Assembly (NCBI RefSeq): GCF_000960995.1
Contig: NZ_CP009433.1
Location: 1-64,000, forward strand
DNA: 64,000 nucleotides
DNA from: Burkholderia glumae LMG 2196 = ATCC 33617
GTDB lineage: Bacteria > Pseudomonadota > Gammaproteobacteria > Burkholderiales > Burkholderiaceae
Direction of reading: 5' to 3'
Below the pieces are notes generated by a model. It was given only the letters and a program-made list of their open reading frames with translations, ran no database searches and was not told the DNA's origin. This document shows, piece by piece, positions 16,034 to 25,222 of the stretch (position 1 is the stretch's first letter; every line of letters starts with the position of its first letter). A program made the translations under genes and the position numbers.

Positions 16034-17221
16034 CTACTGCAGATGATTCCGCCCGACCAACGCGTCGGAGTGCGGAACGCGCTGTCGAATTACCGTTGCG
16101 AGACGCTCGATCTCGTCATCGGGATGACCCGCCGTGATCAGGATGCGCAGGCGGGCCGTACCACGCGGCACCGTGGGCGGACGGATCGCGGTGACGAAAA
16201 AACCTTCATCGGCAAGCATGCGCGAGGCGTTCAGTGCAGCCATCTCATCGCCGACGATGATCGGCACGATAGGAGTCAGTGGCTCGGGGATGCCCAATAA
16301 CGCGGCGAACGCCCTCGCTTTGGCGAGTGGTCGCTCGACAAGCACCGGATCGGTGGTGATGATTTCAAGCGACGCGATGGTCGCCGCGACTGTCGCCGGG
16401 GGCTGGCCCGTTGTCAGTCCATAGGTGCGCGCGCGGTTGCGGATCAAGTCGATTACTGGAATCGAGGCGGCAAGATAGCCGCCGTAGCTGCCCACCGCCT
16501 TGCCTAGCGTTCCCATCTTCAAGGGCACTCGGGCGTCGCGCCCTGTCGCGAAGGTCGCGCCGCGCCCGTGCCCGACAACACCGATGCCGTGCGCGTCGTC
16601 TGACATCACCCAGGCATCGAAACGATCGGCAAGGGCGACCAGTTCCTCGAGCGGCGCGATGTCGCCGTCCTGTGAAAATACCCCGTCGGTCAACAGAATC
16701 GCCTTGCCATGAGTGTGCCGATGCTCTTGCAGCAGCGCCTCGACGTGGACGAGATCGTTATGGCGGAACGCGACTATCCGGCCGCGCGACAACTGCGCGC
16801 CCGCCCACAGGCAACCGTGCGCGAGTTCGTCAATGAGGATCAAATCCTCCTTGCCGACGAGGGCCGGCACGATGCCAGAGTTCGCGAGGTAACCCGAACC
16901 GAACACGCAAGCGGTCTCGGTGCCCATAAGGCCGGCAAGCCGTGCTTCCAGATCGGCGAACAGCGGATGATTGCCGGTCACGAGCCGTGACGCGCCCGCA
17001 CCGGCTCCATAACGCCGTATCGCGGCGACCGCCGCCTCCTTCACCGCTGGATGCTGGGTGAGATTGAGATAGTCGTTGCATGAGAACGAAAGCAGCCGAC
17101 GTCCGTCCCTACGAATCCAGATCCCTTCGCTTCGATCCGTTTCCGTGAGAACGCGACGCAAATTCGATGCGCTCAGTTCCGCGAGTTTTTGCTCTGCATA
17201 TGAATCAAGCGAATGAGTCAC
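16034..17221 (-). CDS. bioF: BioF-like alpha-oxoamine synthase (PLP)
   Basis: This 395-residue fold-type-I PLP enzyme matches 8-amino-7-oxononanoate synthases. It has FSCNDYLNLTQHP near the N-terminus, GAGASRLVTGNHPLF, the aspartate/histidine block SDDAHGIGVVG, the Schiff-base lysine in GTLGKAVGSYGGY, and the C-terminal IRPPTVPRGTARLRI. Family members condense an acyl-thioester with an amino acid with loss of CO2; in polyketide pathways they can off-load the chain as an alpha-aminoketone. The GTG at 17221 has a strong AGAGGGG upstream. It is the first gene of the minus-strand operon. With a bioB homologue nearby but no bioA or bioD, it may act on the polyketide rather than in primary biotin synthesis. 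That choice is inference. Confidence 0.9.
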   Translation of the reverse strand: MTHSLDSYAEQKLAELSASNLRRVLTETDRSEGIWIRRDGRRLLSFSCNDYLNLTQHPAVKEAAVAAIRRYGAGAGASRLVTGNHPLFADLEARLAGLMGTETACVFGSGYLANSGIVPALVGKEDLILIDELAHGCLWAGAQLSRGRIVAFRHNDLVHVEALLQEHRHTHGKAILLTDGVFSQDGDIAPLEELVALADRFDAWVMSDDAHGIGVVGHGRGATFATGRDARVPLKMGTLGKAVGSYGGYLAASIPVIDLIRNRARTYGLTTGQPPATVAATIASLEIITTDPVLVERPLAKARAFAALLGIPEPLTPIVPIIVGDEMAALNASRMLADEGFFVTAIRPPTVPRGTARLRILITAGHPDDEIERLATVIRQRVPHSDALVGRNHLQ

Positions 17222-17946
17222 TGGACCCCTCTCTTCCCGATGTTCGATTCAATAGACATGCGCTGCCTTACTCATGGATCTGATCAGAGGGGATGTCATG
17301 CTCGCCATTAACGTCGCGGTTTGTGATGCACGCCCGTGATCTGATCGCCGACCTCAATTTGCCGACGTGCTCTAAAAATTGAAAACCACTTTGAGGAATA
17401 TGGGCTGCACCATGCATAGTCCCCTTTTTATATTTTTGCTAATTTTTGACCAGTGCGTTGATTCTGCAAATGGAATTGGAGGCGGCTCATGCAAACAACG
17501 TAACCTTCGATTCGATGAATTTCGTGCAACAAAGTTTCAAACTAGAGGGCTTGTAAAAAATTTTTGTGTGATTGTTGTGAACAAATAAAATAGGGTGCCA
17601 CTCCGTCTGGAGTGCGAGTGAGATGTACCGAGATCTGTTTGGTTGATCGTTGCAACAACAGCACGAATTTACATTGGTGATTGCGTTTTATAAAATTCAT
17701 CATTTCATTTGAATCGTAGAACATGGCTTTTTATAAGTCAACTTTATTTGAGTCATTGTGATGAGCGAGGGGATGAGGTTTCGAGATTCTGTTTTATTTT
17801 GTTTTGAAGTTTGATTTTGTTTTGTTTTCAATCATTTGTGTTGGTGCGTGAATCTAAAATACCTTGCGCCGAAGGCGAGTGATTGATCTGATGCTCGATA
17901 CAGACGGGTCGATTGATGAGGAATTGACGAATTAACGATGAGCCGC
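17222..17946. other. AT-rich intergenic stretch upstream of the biosynthetic operon
   Basis: About 725 bases of much lower GC than either neighbour, with T- and A-runs and no convincing gene. It must contain the promoter of the minus-strand operon starting at 17221, but I could not pick a single convincing -35/-10 pair. The sharp drop in GC suggests foreign or degenerate DNA. Confidence 0.6.
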
Positions 17947-18014
17947 TGACCTGTCCGGTGATTTTCGGATCAGTTGAAACTTGAGAGAATGGCTTCCAAA
18001 GGAGAAAGGAAGTC

Positions 18015-19020
18015 ATGAAGAAGAACCGGTTCACGGAAGAGCAAATGGTCACGATCCTGCGCGAGGCGGACAAGGCGCCGGTGGCCGAGGTGTCGAAGCG
18101 GCACGGGATCAGCGAGCTGACGATCTACAACTGGCGTCAGCATTTTGGCGGGATGGAAGCCGCTGATGTGAAACGCCTGAAGCAGCTCGAGCAGGAAAAC
18201 GCACGACTGAAGAAGATGCTGGCCGAGCGTGATCTCGAACTCGGCGTGATGAAGGAGATCAACGCAAAAAATGGTGAGCGCGCCTGCTCGCCGTCAGCAG
18301 GTTGCCTACGCGAAAGCGCGTGGCCTGTCGGAACGGCGAGCGTGCGCGCTGATGTCGGTGGCGAGGTCGGCGCTGCGTTACGAGTCGAGGCTCGCCAAGC
18401 GCGATACGCCGGGGCTGGCAGTGATGTGTATGCTGTCGGCGCAATACCCGCGCTACGGTTACCGTCGGATCCAGATTTTTCTGGATCGGCAAGGCCATCC
18501 GATGAGTGCCGACCGGGCTTGGCGCCTGTGGCGGCTCGCGGGCTTGCAAGTGCCTCGCAAACGCCCACGCCGGCGGGTATCGGTGAATCGCCCTCGGCCT
18601 CAGCCAGCCACGGCGGCTCGACACGTCTGGGCCTATGACTTCGTGTTCGATGCCTGCGCCAACGGTCAGCAGTTGAAGTGCCTGACGGTGATCGACGAAT
18701 ACACCCGCGAATGTCTGGCCATCGATGTGGGAGGGTCGATTCGCTCGGGGCGGGTGATCGAAGTGTTGTCACGACTGATCAGCCTGCACGGTGCGCCACG
18801 TTACCTGCGTTCGGACAATGGGCCGGAGTTCGTGTCACGCGCCACGCTGAAATGGGCCGCCCGCAACGGCATGGAGATGGCGTTGAGCGATCCCGGCAAG
18901 CCTTGGCAAAACGGCACCGATGAAAGCTTCAACGGCAAGTTCAGGGACGAATGCCTGAGCCTGGAATGGATTCGAACACGGCTCGAGGCCAAGGTCGTCA
19001 TTGTGCAATGGCGGCGTCAC
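18015..19020 (+). pseudogene. IS3-family transposase OrfA/OrfB, interrupted
   Basis: OrfA from ATG 18015 (MKKNRFTEEQMV) is the helix-turn-helix plus leucine-zipper part. OrfB from 18271 is the integrase part, with DDE-type blocks YDFVFD, RSDNGPEF and ESFNGKFRDE. An A6 run at 18265-18270 sits at the junction. One more A would give a KKW-stop end to OrfA, so the run either marks frameshifting or is a one-base loss. The 3' end of OrfB is cut by IS21 at 19020 and resumes at 23141-23250. It is no longer able to make a full transposase. Confidence 0.85.
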
Positions 19021-19114
19021 TGCGTATTTCGGCGAACGTGATCAGCGATTTCGGTTGAACGTGATCAGTGGTTCCGATTGATGGTGATCGGTCGTTTCGG
19101 TCGAAGGTAATGGA

Positions 19115-20529
19115 ATGAACGCGTCCCACCCGTGAACGCAGGAGCAAAGGAAGGTGGATCCTCACGGGCCGACGGCATCGATGTGCCCGGGTGGAAAATG
19201 CACGCATTTCCCGGCAACCGGAGGATCCAAAGTGAATGCTACGCCTGTTGGACTCGACATTGCAAAGAGCGTCTTTCAAGTGCATTACATTGACCCGGAA
19301 ACCGGCGAGATCGTAAGCCGGCAGATCAAGCGGGCGCAGCTTCTCGAGTATTTCGCGAATCGTGCGCCGTGCCGGATCGGCATGGAAGCGTGCGGTAGCG
19401 CCCATCACTGGGCCAGGCAACTGATGCAGATGGGTCACGAGGTCAAGTTGATGCCGGCCAGGTTCGTGAAGGCATTCAACGTCGGCAACAAAAACGATGC
19501 GATGGACGCGCAGGCAATCTGGTTGGCGGTCCAGCAACCGCGCAAGGCGGTGGCGATCAAAAGTGAAATGCAGCAAGCAGTGCTGATGATGCATCGTCAG
19601 CGTGAGCAATTGGTCCGATTCCGAACAATGCAGATCAACGGCTTGCGCGGGATGCTGGCCGAGTTCGGCGAGGTGATGGGCAAAGGCCGGGCCGCGATGG
19701 TCAAGGTTATTCCCGACGCACTCGCACGTGTCGAAACTCGACTACCGAAGGTACTGATCGATACGTTGCGCGAGCAGTGGGCGCGAGTGGAGAAGTTGGA
19801 CGAAGAAATTGCGACGATCGAGCGACGGCTACAAGCGTGGAAGAAAGATGACAAGGCGGTACAAGCGGTTATCGAGATTCCGGGCGTCGGCTTGCTGACG
19901 GCGACTGCAGTTGTCGCGATGATGGGCGATCCGAAAGCGTTCAAATCGGGACGCGAGTTCGCGGCGTGGACGGGATTGGTGCCAAAGCAGACTGGCACTG
20001 GCGGTAAGGTGAACCTGCACGGGATATCGAAGCGTGGCGATACGTATTTGCGCACGTTGCTGATTCATGGCGCTCGGTCCGTCTTGGCGCATGCGAAGGA
20101 GCCCGGCCCTTGGGTAGAGGGTATGAAAAAGCGGCGACCGTCTAATGTGGTAGTGGTCGCGTTGGCGAACAAGATGGCGCGGACGATCTGGGCGGTGCTC
20201 GCTCACGACCGACCGTACAAGAAAGATCACGTGAGCGTGCGGCCGGTCTAGGCGGCCGCACGGCTCGGAAGATTAACTTTTAACAGGGTGGACGTCGAAA
20301 GGTTGCGTTGGCAATCGTGTGAGATGACAAGACAGGTAGGACCGGGACTTGCTAAACCTGGAGCGTTCACTGAGCCTCAAGCTCGTGAAGGTAATGAGGA
20401 GCAAGTCAGCGGATTTCATCGGGGCCCGCAGCGGACGTATCGGCTGCAACAAGGCCGAATACATAGCCGCAACCCATCCTGTCGCAGTCTGAACACCCGA
20501 AAACTTGCGCAAACGGGACGCGTTCATAC
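19115..20529 (+). mobile_element. IS1111-type IS110-family element, copy 1
   Basis: The element is bounded by ATGAACGCGTCCC at 19115 and its inverse at the right end. It lies within the terminal-repeat zone of IS21, upstream of istA. A second copy with the same ends lies at about 38180-39602. The terminal inverted repeats place it in the IS1111 subgroup. Confidence 0.83.
19232..20251 (+). CDS. IS110/IS1111-family transposase (copy 1)
   Basis: This 339-residue transposase has an N-terminal RuvC-like DEDD domain (GLDIAKSVFQVHY, then KNDAMDAQAIW) and a C-terminal transposase_20 domain (IEIPGVGLLTATAVV, FAAWTGLVPKQTGTGGK, GDTYLRTLLIHGARS). The GTG at 19232 has GGAGG seven bases upstream and aligns with the ATG of the second copy, so it is preferred over an in-frame ATG further upstream. 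The gene appears intact. Confidence 0.92.
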   Translation: MNATPVGLDIAKSVFQVHYIDPETGEIVSRQIKRAQLLEYFANRAPCRIGMEACGSAHHWARQLMQMGHEVKLMPARFVKAFNVGNKNDAMDAQAIWLAVQQPRKAVAIKSEMQQAVLMMHRQREQLVRFRTMQINGLRGMLAEFGEVMGKGRAAMVKVIPDALARVETRLPKVLIDTLREQWARVEKLDEEIATIERRLQAWKKDDKAVQAVIEIPGVGLLTATAVVAMMGDPKAFKSGREFAAWTGLVPKQTGTGGKVNLHGISKRGDTYLRTLLIHGARSVLAHAKEPGPWVEGMKKRRPSNVVVVALANKMARTIWAVLAHDRPYKKDHVSVRPV

Positions 20530-20726
20530 ATGATCGCTGATCACCGGTTTCCGAAACGAGCGATCATCTTGCCGAAACGGGTGATCACGTTCCCGGAATG
20601 AGTGATCAGCGAACCGAAACAGCTGATCACGCGACCGAAACGGGATGGCCGTTCCGGCTCGGGGGTGGTGTTGCGCATGTGATCAACGACGGGCGTTAGC
20701 CTCGTCTCTTTTTAGGGGACAGGTTG

Positions 20727-22277
20727 ATGCCGGCACATCGGATGAGCATGCGCAAACTGAAGGAAGTATTGCGGCTGAAGTGGGCGTGCGGCCTGTCGCA
20801 CCGCCAGATCAGCCGCGCGATCGGCATCAGCGTCGGCGCCATCTCGGCATACGCCGCGCGCGCCAGCGCGGCCGGCCTCGACTGGGCTGCTGTCGAACCG
20901 CTCGCCGACGACGAGCTCGAGATCAGGTTGGACCTGCCGGAGGAAACGGCGGCCCCGACCCGGCGGGTCGAACCGGATTACGCGGCGATGCACCGCGACC
21001 TACGCCGCAAGGGCGTGACGCTGCAGCTACTCTGGGAGGAGTACGTCGAGGCTCACCCCGGCCAACGCACCTACCGCTATACGCAGTTCTGCCAGCGATA
21101 CAAGGACTGGGCCGCGGCGCTGAAGCGCTCGATGCGCCAGCAACACCGCGCCGGCGAGAAGCTGTTCGCCGACTTCGCCGGACAGACCGTGCCGATTCTT
21201 GGCCGCGACGGCGGCGTCGCGTTCAAGGCCCACGTGTTCGTGGCCGTCCTCGGCGCCTCGAACTACACCTATGCATGTGCCGCGCGTTCCGAGGCCATGC
21301 CCGACTGGATCGGCAGCCTGATCGACGCGTTGGAATTCTACGGTGGCGTTCCCGAACTGCTGGTGCCCGACAACCCCAAGGCATTGATCGCCAAGGCCGA
21401 CCGGTACGAACCGGTGCTGGGCAACACGACGCAGGACTTCGTGAACCACTACGCGACCGCCATGTTGCCGGCGCGGCCGCGCAAGCCGCAGGACAAGGCG
21501 AAGGTCGAGGTCGGCGTACAGATCGTCGAGCGCTGGATCCTCGCTCGGCTGCGCAACCACCGCTTCTACAGTCTGGCCGAGCTGAACAAGGCGATCGGCA
21601 AACTGATCGCCGACCTGAACCGACGCCCGTTCAAGAAGCTCGACGGCAACCGTCGCGAATGGTTCGAGCGACTCGATCGACCGGCGCTGCGCCCGTTGCC
21701 GGCACGCCGCTACGAGATCGCGACCTTCGTGAAGTGCCGCGTCAACATCGACTACCACGTCGAAGTCGATCACCACTATTACAGCGTCCCGCACAGCCTT
21801 GTGCGTCAAGAGGTCTACGCGCGCGTCACGCGACACGGCGTCGAGATCCTGCACCGTGGCAAGCGCGTCGCCGCCCATGCCCGCAGTCGACTTCGGAACA
21901 AGCATACGACGTTGCCCGAGCACATGCCGGCAGCACATCGTGCCCACATGGAATGGACGCCTGGAAGATTACTGAACTGGGGCGCCTCCGTCGGTCCCGG
22001 TGCTGAAGCGATCGTCAAACACCTGCTGACCAACCGGCCCCATCCCGAGATGGGGTATCGCGCCTGTCTCGGGCTGCTGTCGCTCTCTCGCAAATACGGC
22101 AAGGAACGGCTGGAAGCCGCCTGCCAGCGGGCACTCGTGATCGGTTCGCCGACCCGCCGCTCCGTGCTGTCGATCCTCGAATCCGGCCTGGACCGACAGC
22201 CGATGCTCCCGATTCCGTCCACCGAATGGCATTCGCCCGATCACAAGAACGTGCGCGGGCCCGAGTATTACCACTGA
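20727..22277 (+). CDS. istA: IS21-family transposase IstA (copy 1)
   Basis: This DDE transposase of about 516 residues has an N-terminal helix-turn-helix (CGLSHRQISRAIGISVGAIS) and a catalytic core with KLFADFAGQTV (first Asp), VPDNPKALI (second Asp) and KPQDKAKVEVGVQI (Glu). A C-terminal Mu-type beta-barrel segment follows (VEVDHHYYSVPHSL). ATG 20727 has AGGGGA upstream. It is followed 15 nt later by istB. It looks complete. Confidence 0.93.
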   Translation: MPAHRMSMRKLKEVLRLKWACGLSHRQISRAIGISVGAISAYAARASAAGLDWAAVEPLADDELEIRLDLPEETAAPTRRVEPDYAAMHRDLRRKGVTLQLLWEEYVEAHPGQRTYRYTQFCQRYKDWAAALKRSMRQQHRAGEKLFADFAGQTVPILGRDGGVAFKAHVFVAVLGASNYTYACAARSEAMPDWIGSLIDALEFYGGVPELLVPDNPKALIAKADRYEPVLGNTTQDFVNHYATAMLPARPRKPQDKAKVEVGVQIVERWILARLRNHRFYSLAELNKAIGKLIADLNRRPFKKLDGNRREWFERLDRPALRPLPARRYEIATFVKCRVNIDYHVEVDHHYYSVPHSLVRQEVYARVTRHGVEILHRGKRVAAHARSRLRNKHTTLPEHMPAAHRAHMEWTPGRLLNWGASVGPGAEAIVKHLLTNRPHPEMGYRACLGLLSLSRKYGKERLEAACQRALVIGSPTRRSVLSILESGLDRQPMLPIPSTEWHSPDHKNVRGPEYYH

Positions 22278-22292
22278 CCCAAGGAGGTCGCG

Positions 22293-23042
22293 ATGTTGAT
22301 GCAGCAAACCTTAACCCAGCTCAAGTCCCTGAAGCTCGACGGCATGGCCCGCGCGTTCGAGGAACAAGCGGCGTTGACCGCCAGCACCAGCCTATCGTTC
22401 GAAGAGCGCTTCGGCATGGTCGTCGAACGCGAGCTCGCCTGGCGCGATACTCGGCGGCTCGAACGGCTGCTGAAGTCTGCGAAACTCAAGAATCCCCAGG
22501 CCTGCATCGAGGACATCGAATACCGGCAGAGTCGCGGCATCGACAAGAGCGTCGTCGCCGCACTTGCTGGCTGCGACTGGATCCGTAATGCACAAAACCT
22601 CATCCTGACGGGACCGACCGGAGCAGGCAAGACGTGGATTGCGTGCGCGTTCGGTCAGCAGGCCTGCCGACAAGGCTTCTCCGTGATGTACGTCCGCGTT
22701 GCCCGGCTGTTCGAGGAATTGAAGATCGCGCACGGCGACGGCAGCTTCACGCGGCGGCTCGCGCAGCTCGCCAAGATGGACGTCCTCCTGCTTGACGACT
22801 GGGGCCTGCAGGACCTCGATCAGGGTGCCCGAAACGATCTGCTCGAAGTGCTCGACGATCGCGTTGGCACGCGCTCCACGATCATTACCAGCCAACTGCC
22901 ATTGGAACACTGGCACGCCTGGCTGCAGGACCCGACGCTCGCCGACGCGATCCTCGACCGGCTCGTCCATCAGGCCCACAAGCTACCGTTGAAGGGCGAA
23001 TCGATGCGGAAGACCAACGCCAAGCAGTCCCCCGCATCCTGA
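22293..23042 (+). CDS. istB: IS21-family helper ATPase IstB (copy 1)
   Basis: This 249-residue AAA+ ATPase assembles with IstA and the target DNA. It has Walker A GPTGAGKTW, Walker B MDVLLLDDWGLQDL and sensor region STIITSQLP. A perfect AGGAGGT precedes ATG 22293. It is intact and forms an operon with istA. Confidence 0.94.
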   Translation: MLMQQTLTQLKSLKLDGMARAFEEQAALTASTSLSFEERFGMVVERELAWRDTRRLERLLKSAKLKNPQACIEDIEYRQSRGIDKSVVAALAGCDWIRNAQNLILTGPTGAGKTWIACAFGQQACRQGFSVMYVRVARLFEELKIAHGDGSFTRRLAQLAKMDVLLLDDWGLQDLDQGARNDLLEVLDDRVGTRSTIITSQLPLEHWHAWLQDPTLADAILDRLVHQAHKLPLKGESMRKTNAKQSPAS

Positions 23043-23278
23043 TCGTGATCACCTTCTCTATAATCTATTGACCGCGCAACACCACCTTCCAAACTGATCA
23101 CGTTCGCCGAAACGGCTGATCACCATCACCGAAATCCGCAGCGTCACTACAATGGTATCCGCCGCATTCGAGTCTGGCCTATCTGACGCCCAACGAGTTT
23201 AAGCAGCGATACTGTTCAACTGAGGCAATCGAGGCCGTTCCCCAAGATTGAAGCGGTCTGAAGAAATCAGGCAGGTCA

Positions 23279-23947
23279 GATCGGCAAGGCCATCCGATGA
23301 GTGCCGACCGGGCTTGGCGCCTGTGGCGGCTCGCGGGCTTGCAAGTGCCTCGCAAACGCCCACGCCGGCGGGTATCGGTGCATCGCCCTGGGCCTCAGCC
23401 AGCCACGGCGGCTCGACACGTCTGGGCCTATGACTTCGTGTTCGATGCCTGCGCCAACGGTCAGCAGCTGAAGTGCCTGACGGTGATCGACGAATACACC
23501 CGCGAATGTCTGGCCATCGATGTGGGAGGGTCGATTCGCTCGGGGCGGGTGATCGAAGTGTTGTCACGACTGGTCAGCCTGCACGGTGCGCCACGTTACC
23601 TGCGTTCGGACAATGGGCCGGAGTTCGTGTCACGCGCCATTCTGAAATGGGCCGCCCGCAACGGCATGGAGATGGCGTTGAGCGATCCCGGCAAGCCTTG
23701 GCAAAACGGCACCGATGAAAGCTTCAACGGCAAGTTCAGGGACGAATGCCTGAGCCTGGAATGGTTTCGAACACGGCTCGAGGCCAAGGTCGTCATTGAG
23801 CAATGGCGGCGTCACTACAATGGCATCCGGCCGCATTCGAGTTTGGCCTATCTGACGCCCAACGAGTTTAAGCAGCGATACTGTTCAACTGAGGCAATCG
23901 AGGCCGTTCCCCAAGATTGAAGCGGTCCGAAGAAATCAGGCAGGTCA
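23279..23947 (+). mobile_element. 5'-truncated second copy of the same IS3 element
   Basis: It begins abruptly at 23279 with the sequence found at 18486 of the first copy, directly abutting that copy's right end, and runs to an intact right end (CAGGTCA, 23941-23947). The internal open frame 23297-23920 encodes the C-terminal two-thirds of OrfB with the DNGPEF and ESFNGKF blocks. It lacks OrfA and the left end, so it cannot move on its own. Confidence 0.85.
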
Positions 23948-24150
23948 CCGGCATACTCCCGGAGCAGGTTGCCCAGCACCTTGGGCACCGAATCCGGCAA
24001 CGTAGTCTCGCGTCGGCTGCCACTGCCGCCCGGCGTGCGCGCGGTGTCGGGCCTGCCGGGATCGACGATGTGGCTCGCCAGTTCGAACGCGAAGCGTTCA
24101 CACCGGCCAAGGCCAAATTTCGGATGCCTGTCCGAACGAGCGAGACCACC
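23948..24150 (-). pseudogene. Remnant of an unidentified gene, cut by IS3
   Basis: On the minus strand one frame is open over about 65 codons. It contains RFAFELASHIVDPGRPD and later TLPDSVPKVLGNLLREYAG, and reads straight into the IS3 end at 23947. The sequence looks like real protein rather than a shadow frame, but I do not recognise the family and the start is missing (a stop lies upstream near 24140). It is probably the stump of a gene destroyed by the insertions. Confidence 0.3.
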
Positions 24151-24311
24151 TCAGCAACGAGTACTTCCTATACAGAATTCGAGACACCCACGTAATCGCC
24201 CTTTCGAAAGCACGATGCGCTCTTGATACAATGGCGCGATCGTAAGCGCGAATTTAAGCGCACCTAGAATTCCCGGATGAATGCGCGCAGGCTTGCGTCC
24301 GCAACCACAAC

Positions 24312-24782
24312 TTGCGGACGCAACCTATGACAGAGAACGAAGTTGATTTCTTTCCGCTGCGGGTGACGGGCGTGACCGCCACCGGCAAGCGACGCTTTGA
24401 TCCAGAGGGTAAGCGCAAGCTGATCGAGGCCTGTATGCAGCCAGGTGCGTCGATTGCCGGACTTGCGCTGAAGGCCGGCGTCAACGCGAACCAACTGCAT
24501 AAATGGATTCACTTGCGCGAGCGTACGAGCGGGACTGCGCTGACGACAACTCGTAAGCCGGCGCCATCGGCATTCGTACCGGTCGTGACCGTCAACGACG
24601 TGATGTCCGTGGCGCAGCGCGCACCCGCGCCTGAATCGCCGAAGAAGAACCACTCGATAAGCTCCGCCGTGCAGGCTCGACTTTCGGCGCAGTTGCCCAA
24701 TGGCGTGACGCTGCGACTCGAATGCGCAGCGCACGATGCCGCCCTCGTGCGAGCGATGATCGAAGCATTGGGAGTGCGCTAA
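24312..24782 (+). CDS. tnpA: IS66 accessory protein TnpA
   Basis: This protein of about 156 residues has a Tnp_1/IS3-OrfA-type helix-turn-helix (KRKLIEACMQPGASIAGLAL, VNANQLHKW). IS66 needs TnpA and TnpB besides TnpC. An internal ATG at 24327 (MTENEVDF) is an equally good start. The stop overlaps the tnpB start as TAATG (24780-24784), implying coupling. Confidence 0.9.
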   Translation: MRTQPMTENEVDFFPLRVTGVTATGKRRFDPEGKRKLIEACMQPGASIAGLALKAGVNANQLHKWIHLRERTSGTALTTTRKPAPSAFVPVVTVNDVMSVAQRAPAPESPKKNHSISSAVQARLSAQLPNGVTLRLECAAHDAALVRAMIEALGVR

Positions 24783-25135
24783 TGTTTCGGCTCGACGCCG
24801 AATTGCGGGTCTACTTGCACCGCGATGCGATTGATTTCCGAGCCGGCATCAACAGCCTCGTGATGCTGGTCGAGCAGTCGTTACAGCTCGATCCGTTCGC
24901 GCGAGCGATATTCGCGTTCCGCAATCGCAAGCGCAATCGGGTCAAGCTGCTGCTGTATGAGCGCACCGGCTTCTGGCTCATGTTAAAGCGTCTTGAAGCG
25001 GACCACTTCGTCTGGCCCCACCGAGAGCAAGCGGTGATCGAGTTGACGACCGAGCAGCTTCACTGGCTGCTCGACGGCATCGATATCGACGCCATGCAGC
25101 GACACCCGGCGCGCCGGTATCGTCATGCGAGTTGA
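24782..25135 (+). CDS. tnpB: IS66 accessory protein TnpB
   Basis: This 117-residue protein matches the IS66 Orf2 family (DFRAGINSLVMLVEQ, FAFRNRKRNRVKLLLYERTGF, WLMLKRLEADHFVWP). Its start overlaps the tnpA stop. The exact role is unknown, but it is required for IS66 transposition in studied members. Confidence 0.93.
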   Translation: MFRLDAELRVYLHRDAIDFRAGINSLVMLVEQSLQLDPFARAIFAFRNRKRNRVKLLLYERTGFWLMLKRLEADHFVWPHREQAVIELTTEQLHWLLDGIDIDAMQRHPARRYRHAS

Positions 25136-25222
25136 AGGCGGCGCCAACTGATGTTGTCGGTAAACAACGCGCGCGACGGTTGTTGCCCATTTCCGTAAAC
25201 CCACTGGGCGCGCCGCTCCGGT

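Larger units (their letters stand above)
19021..23140 (+). mobile_element. IS21-family element (copy 1), containing an IS1111 insertion
   Basis: Ends are TGCGTATTTCGGCGAACGTG at 19021 and its imperfect inverse finishing CCGAAATCCGCA at 23140. The flanks carry a 7-bp target duplication GCGTCAC (19014-19020 and 23141-23147). Several internal repeats of the end sequence (TTCGGNNNAACGTGATCAG type) lie at 19021-19105 and, inverted, at 20540-20640, the multiple terminal repeats typical of IS21. istA and istB are intact; the left end is split by IS1111. Confidence 0.88.
17947..23278 (+). mobile_element. IS3-family element, split by IS21
   Basis: The left end is TGACCTGTCCGG at 17947 and the right end is CAGGTCA at 23272-23278. 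Terminal repeats are imperfect inverted copies beginning TGACCTG. The body is interrupted at 19020/23141 by a 4.1 kb IS21 insertion flanked by a duplicated GCGTCAC. Without the insert the element would be about 1.2 kb. Confidence 0.85.

Noticed and set aside
17379..17588. 69-codon plus-strand frame in AT-rich DNA
   Set aside because: Lacks a ribosome site and any recognisable family; chance frame is likely.
19021..20650. Repeat units considered as a CRISPR array
   Set aside because: Units are short, adjacent and of IS21-end type with no uniform spacers and no cas genes.
20645..22006. 453-codon alternative plus-strand frame over istA
   Set aside because: Arg-rich shadow of istA; no helix-turn-helix or DDE motif in that frame.
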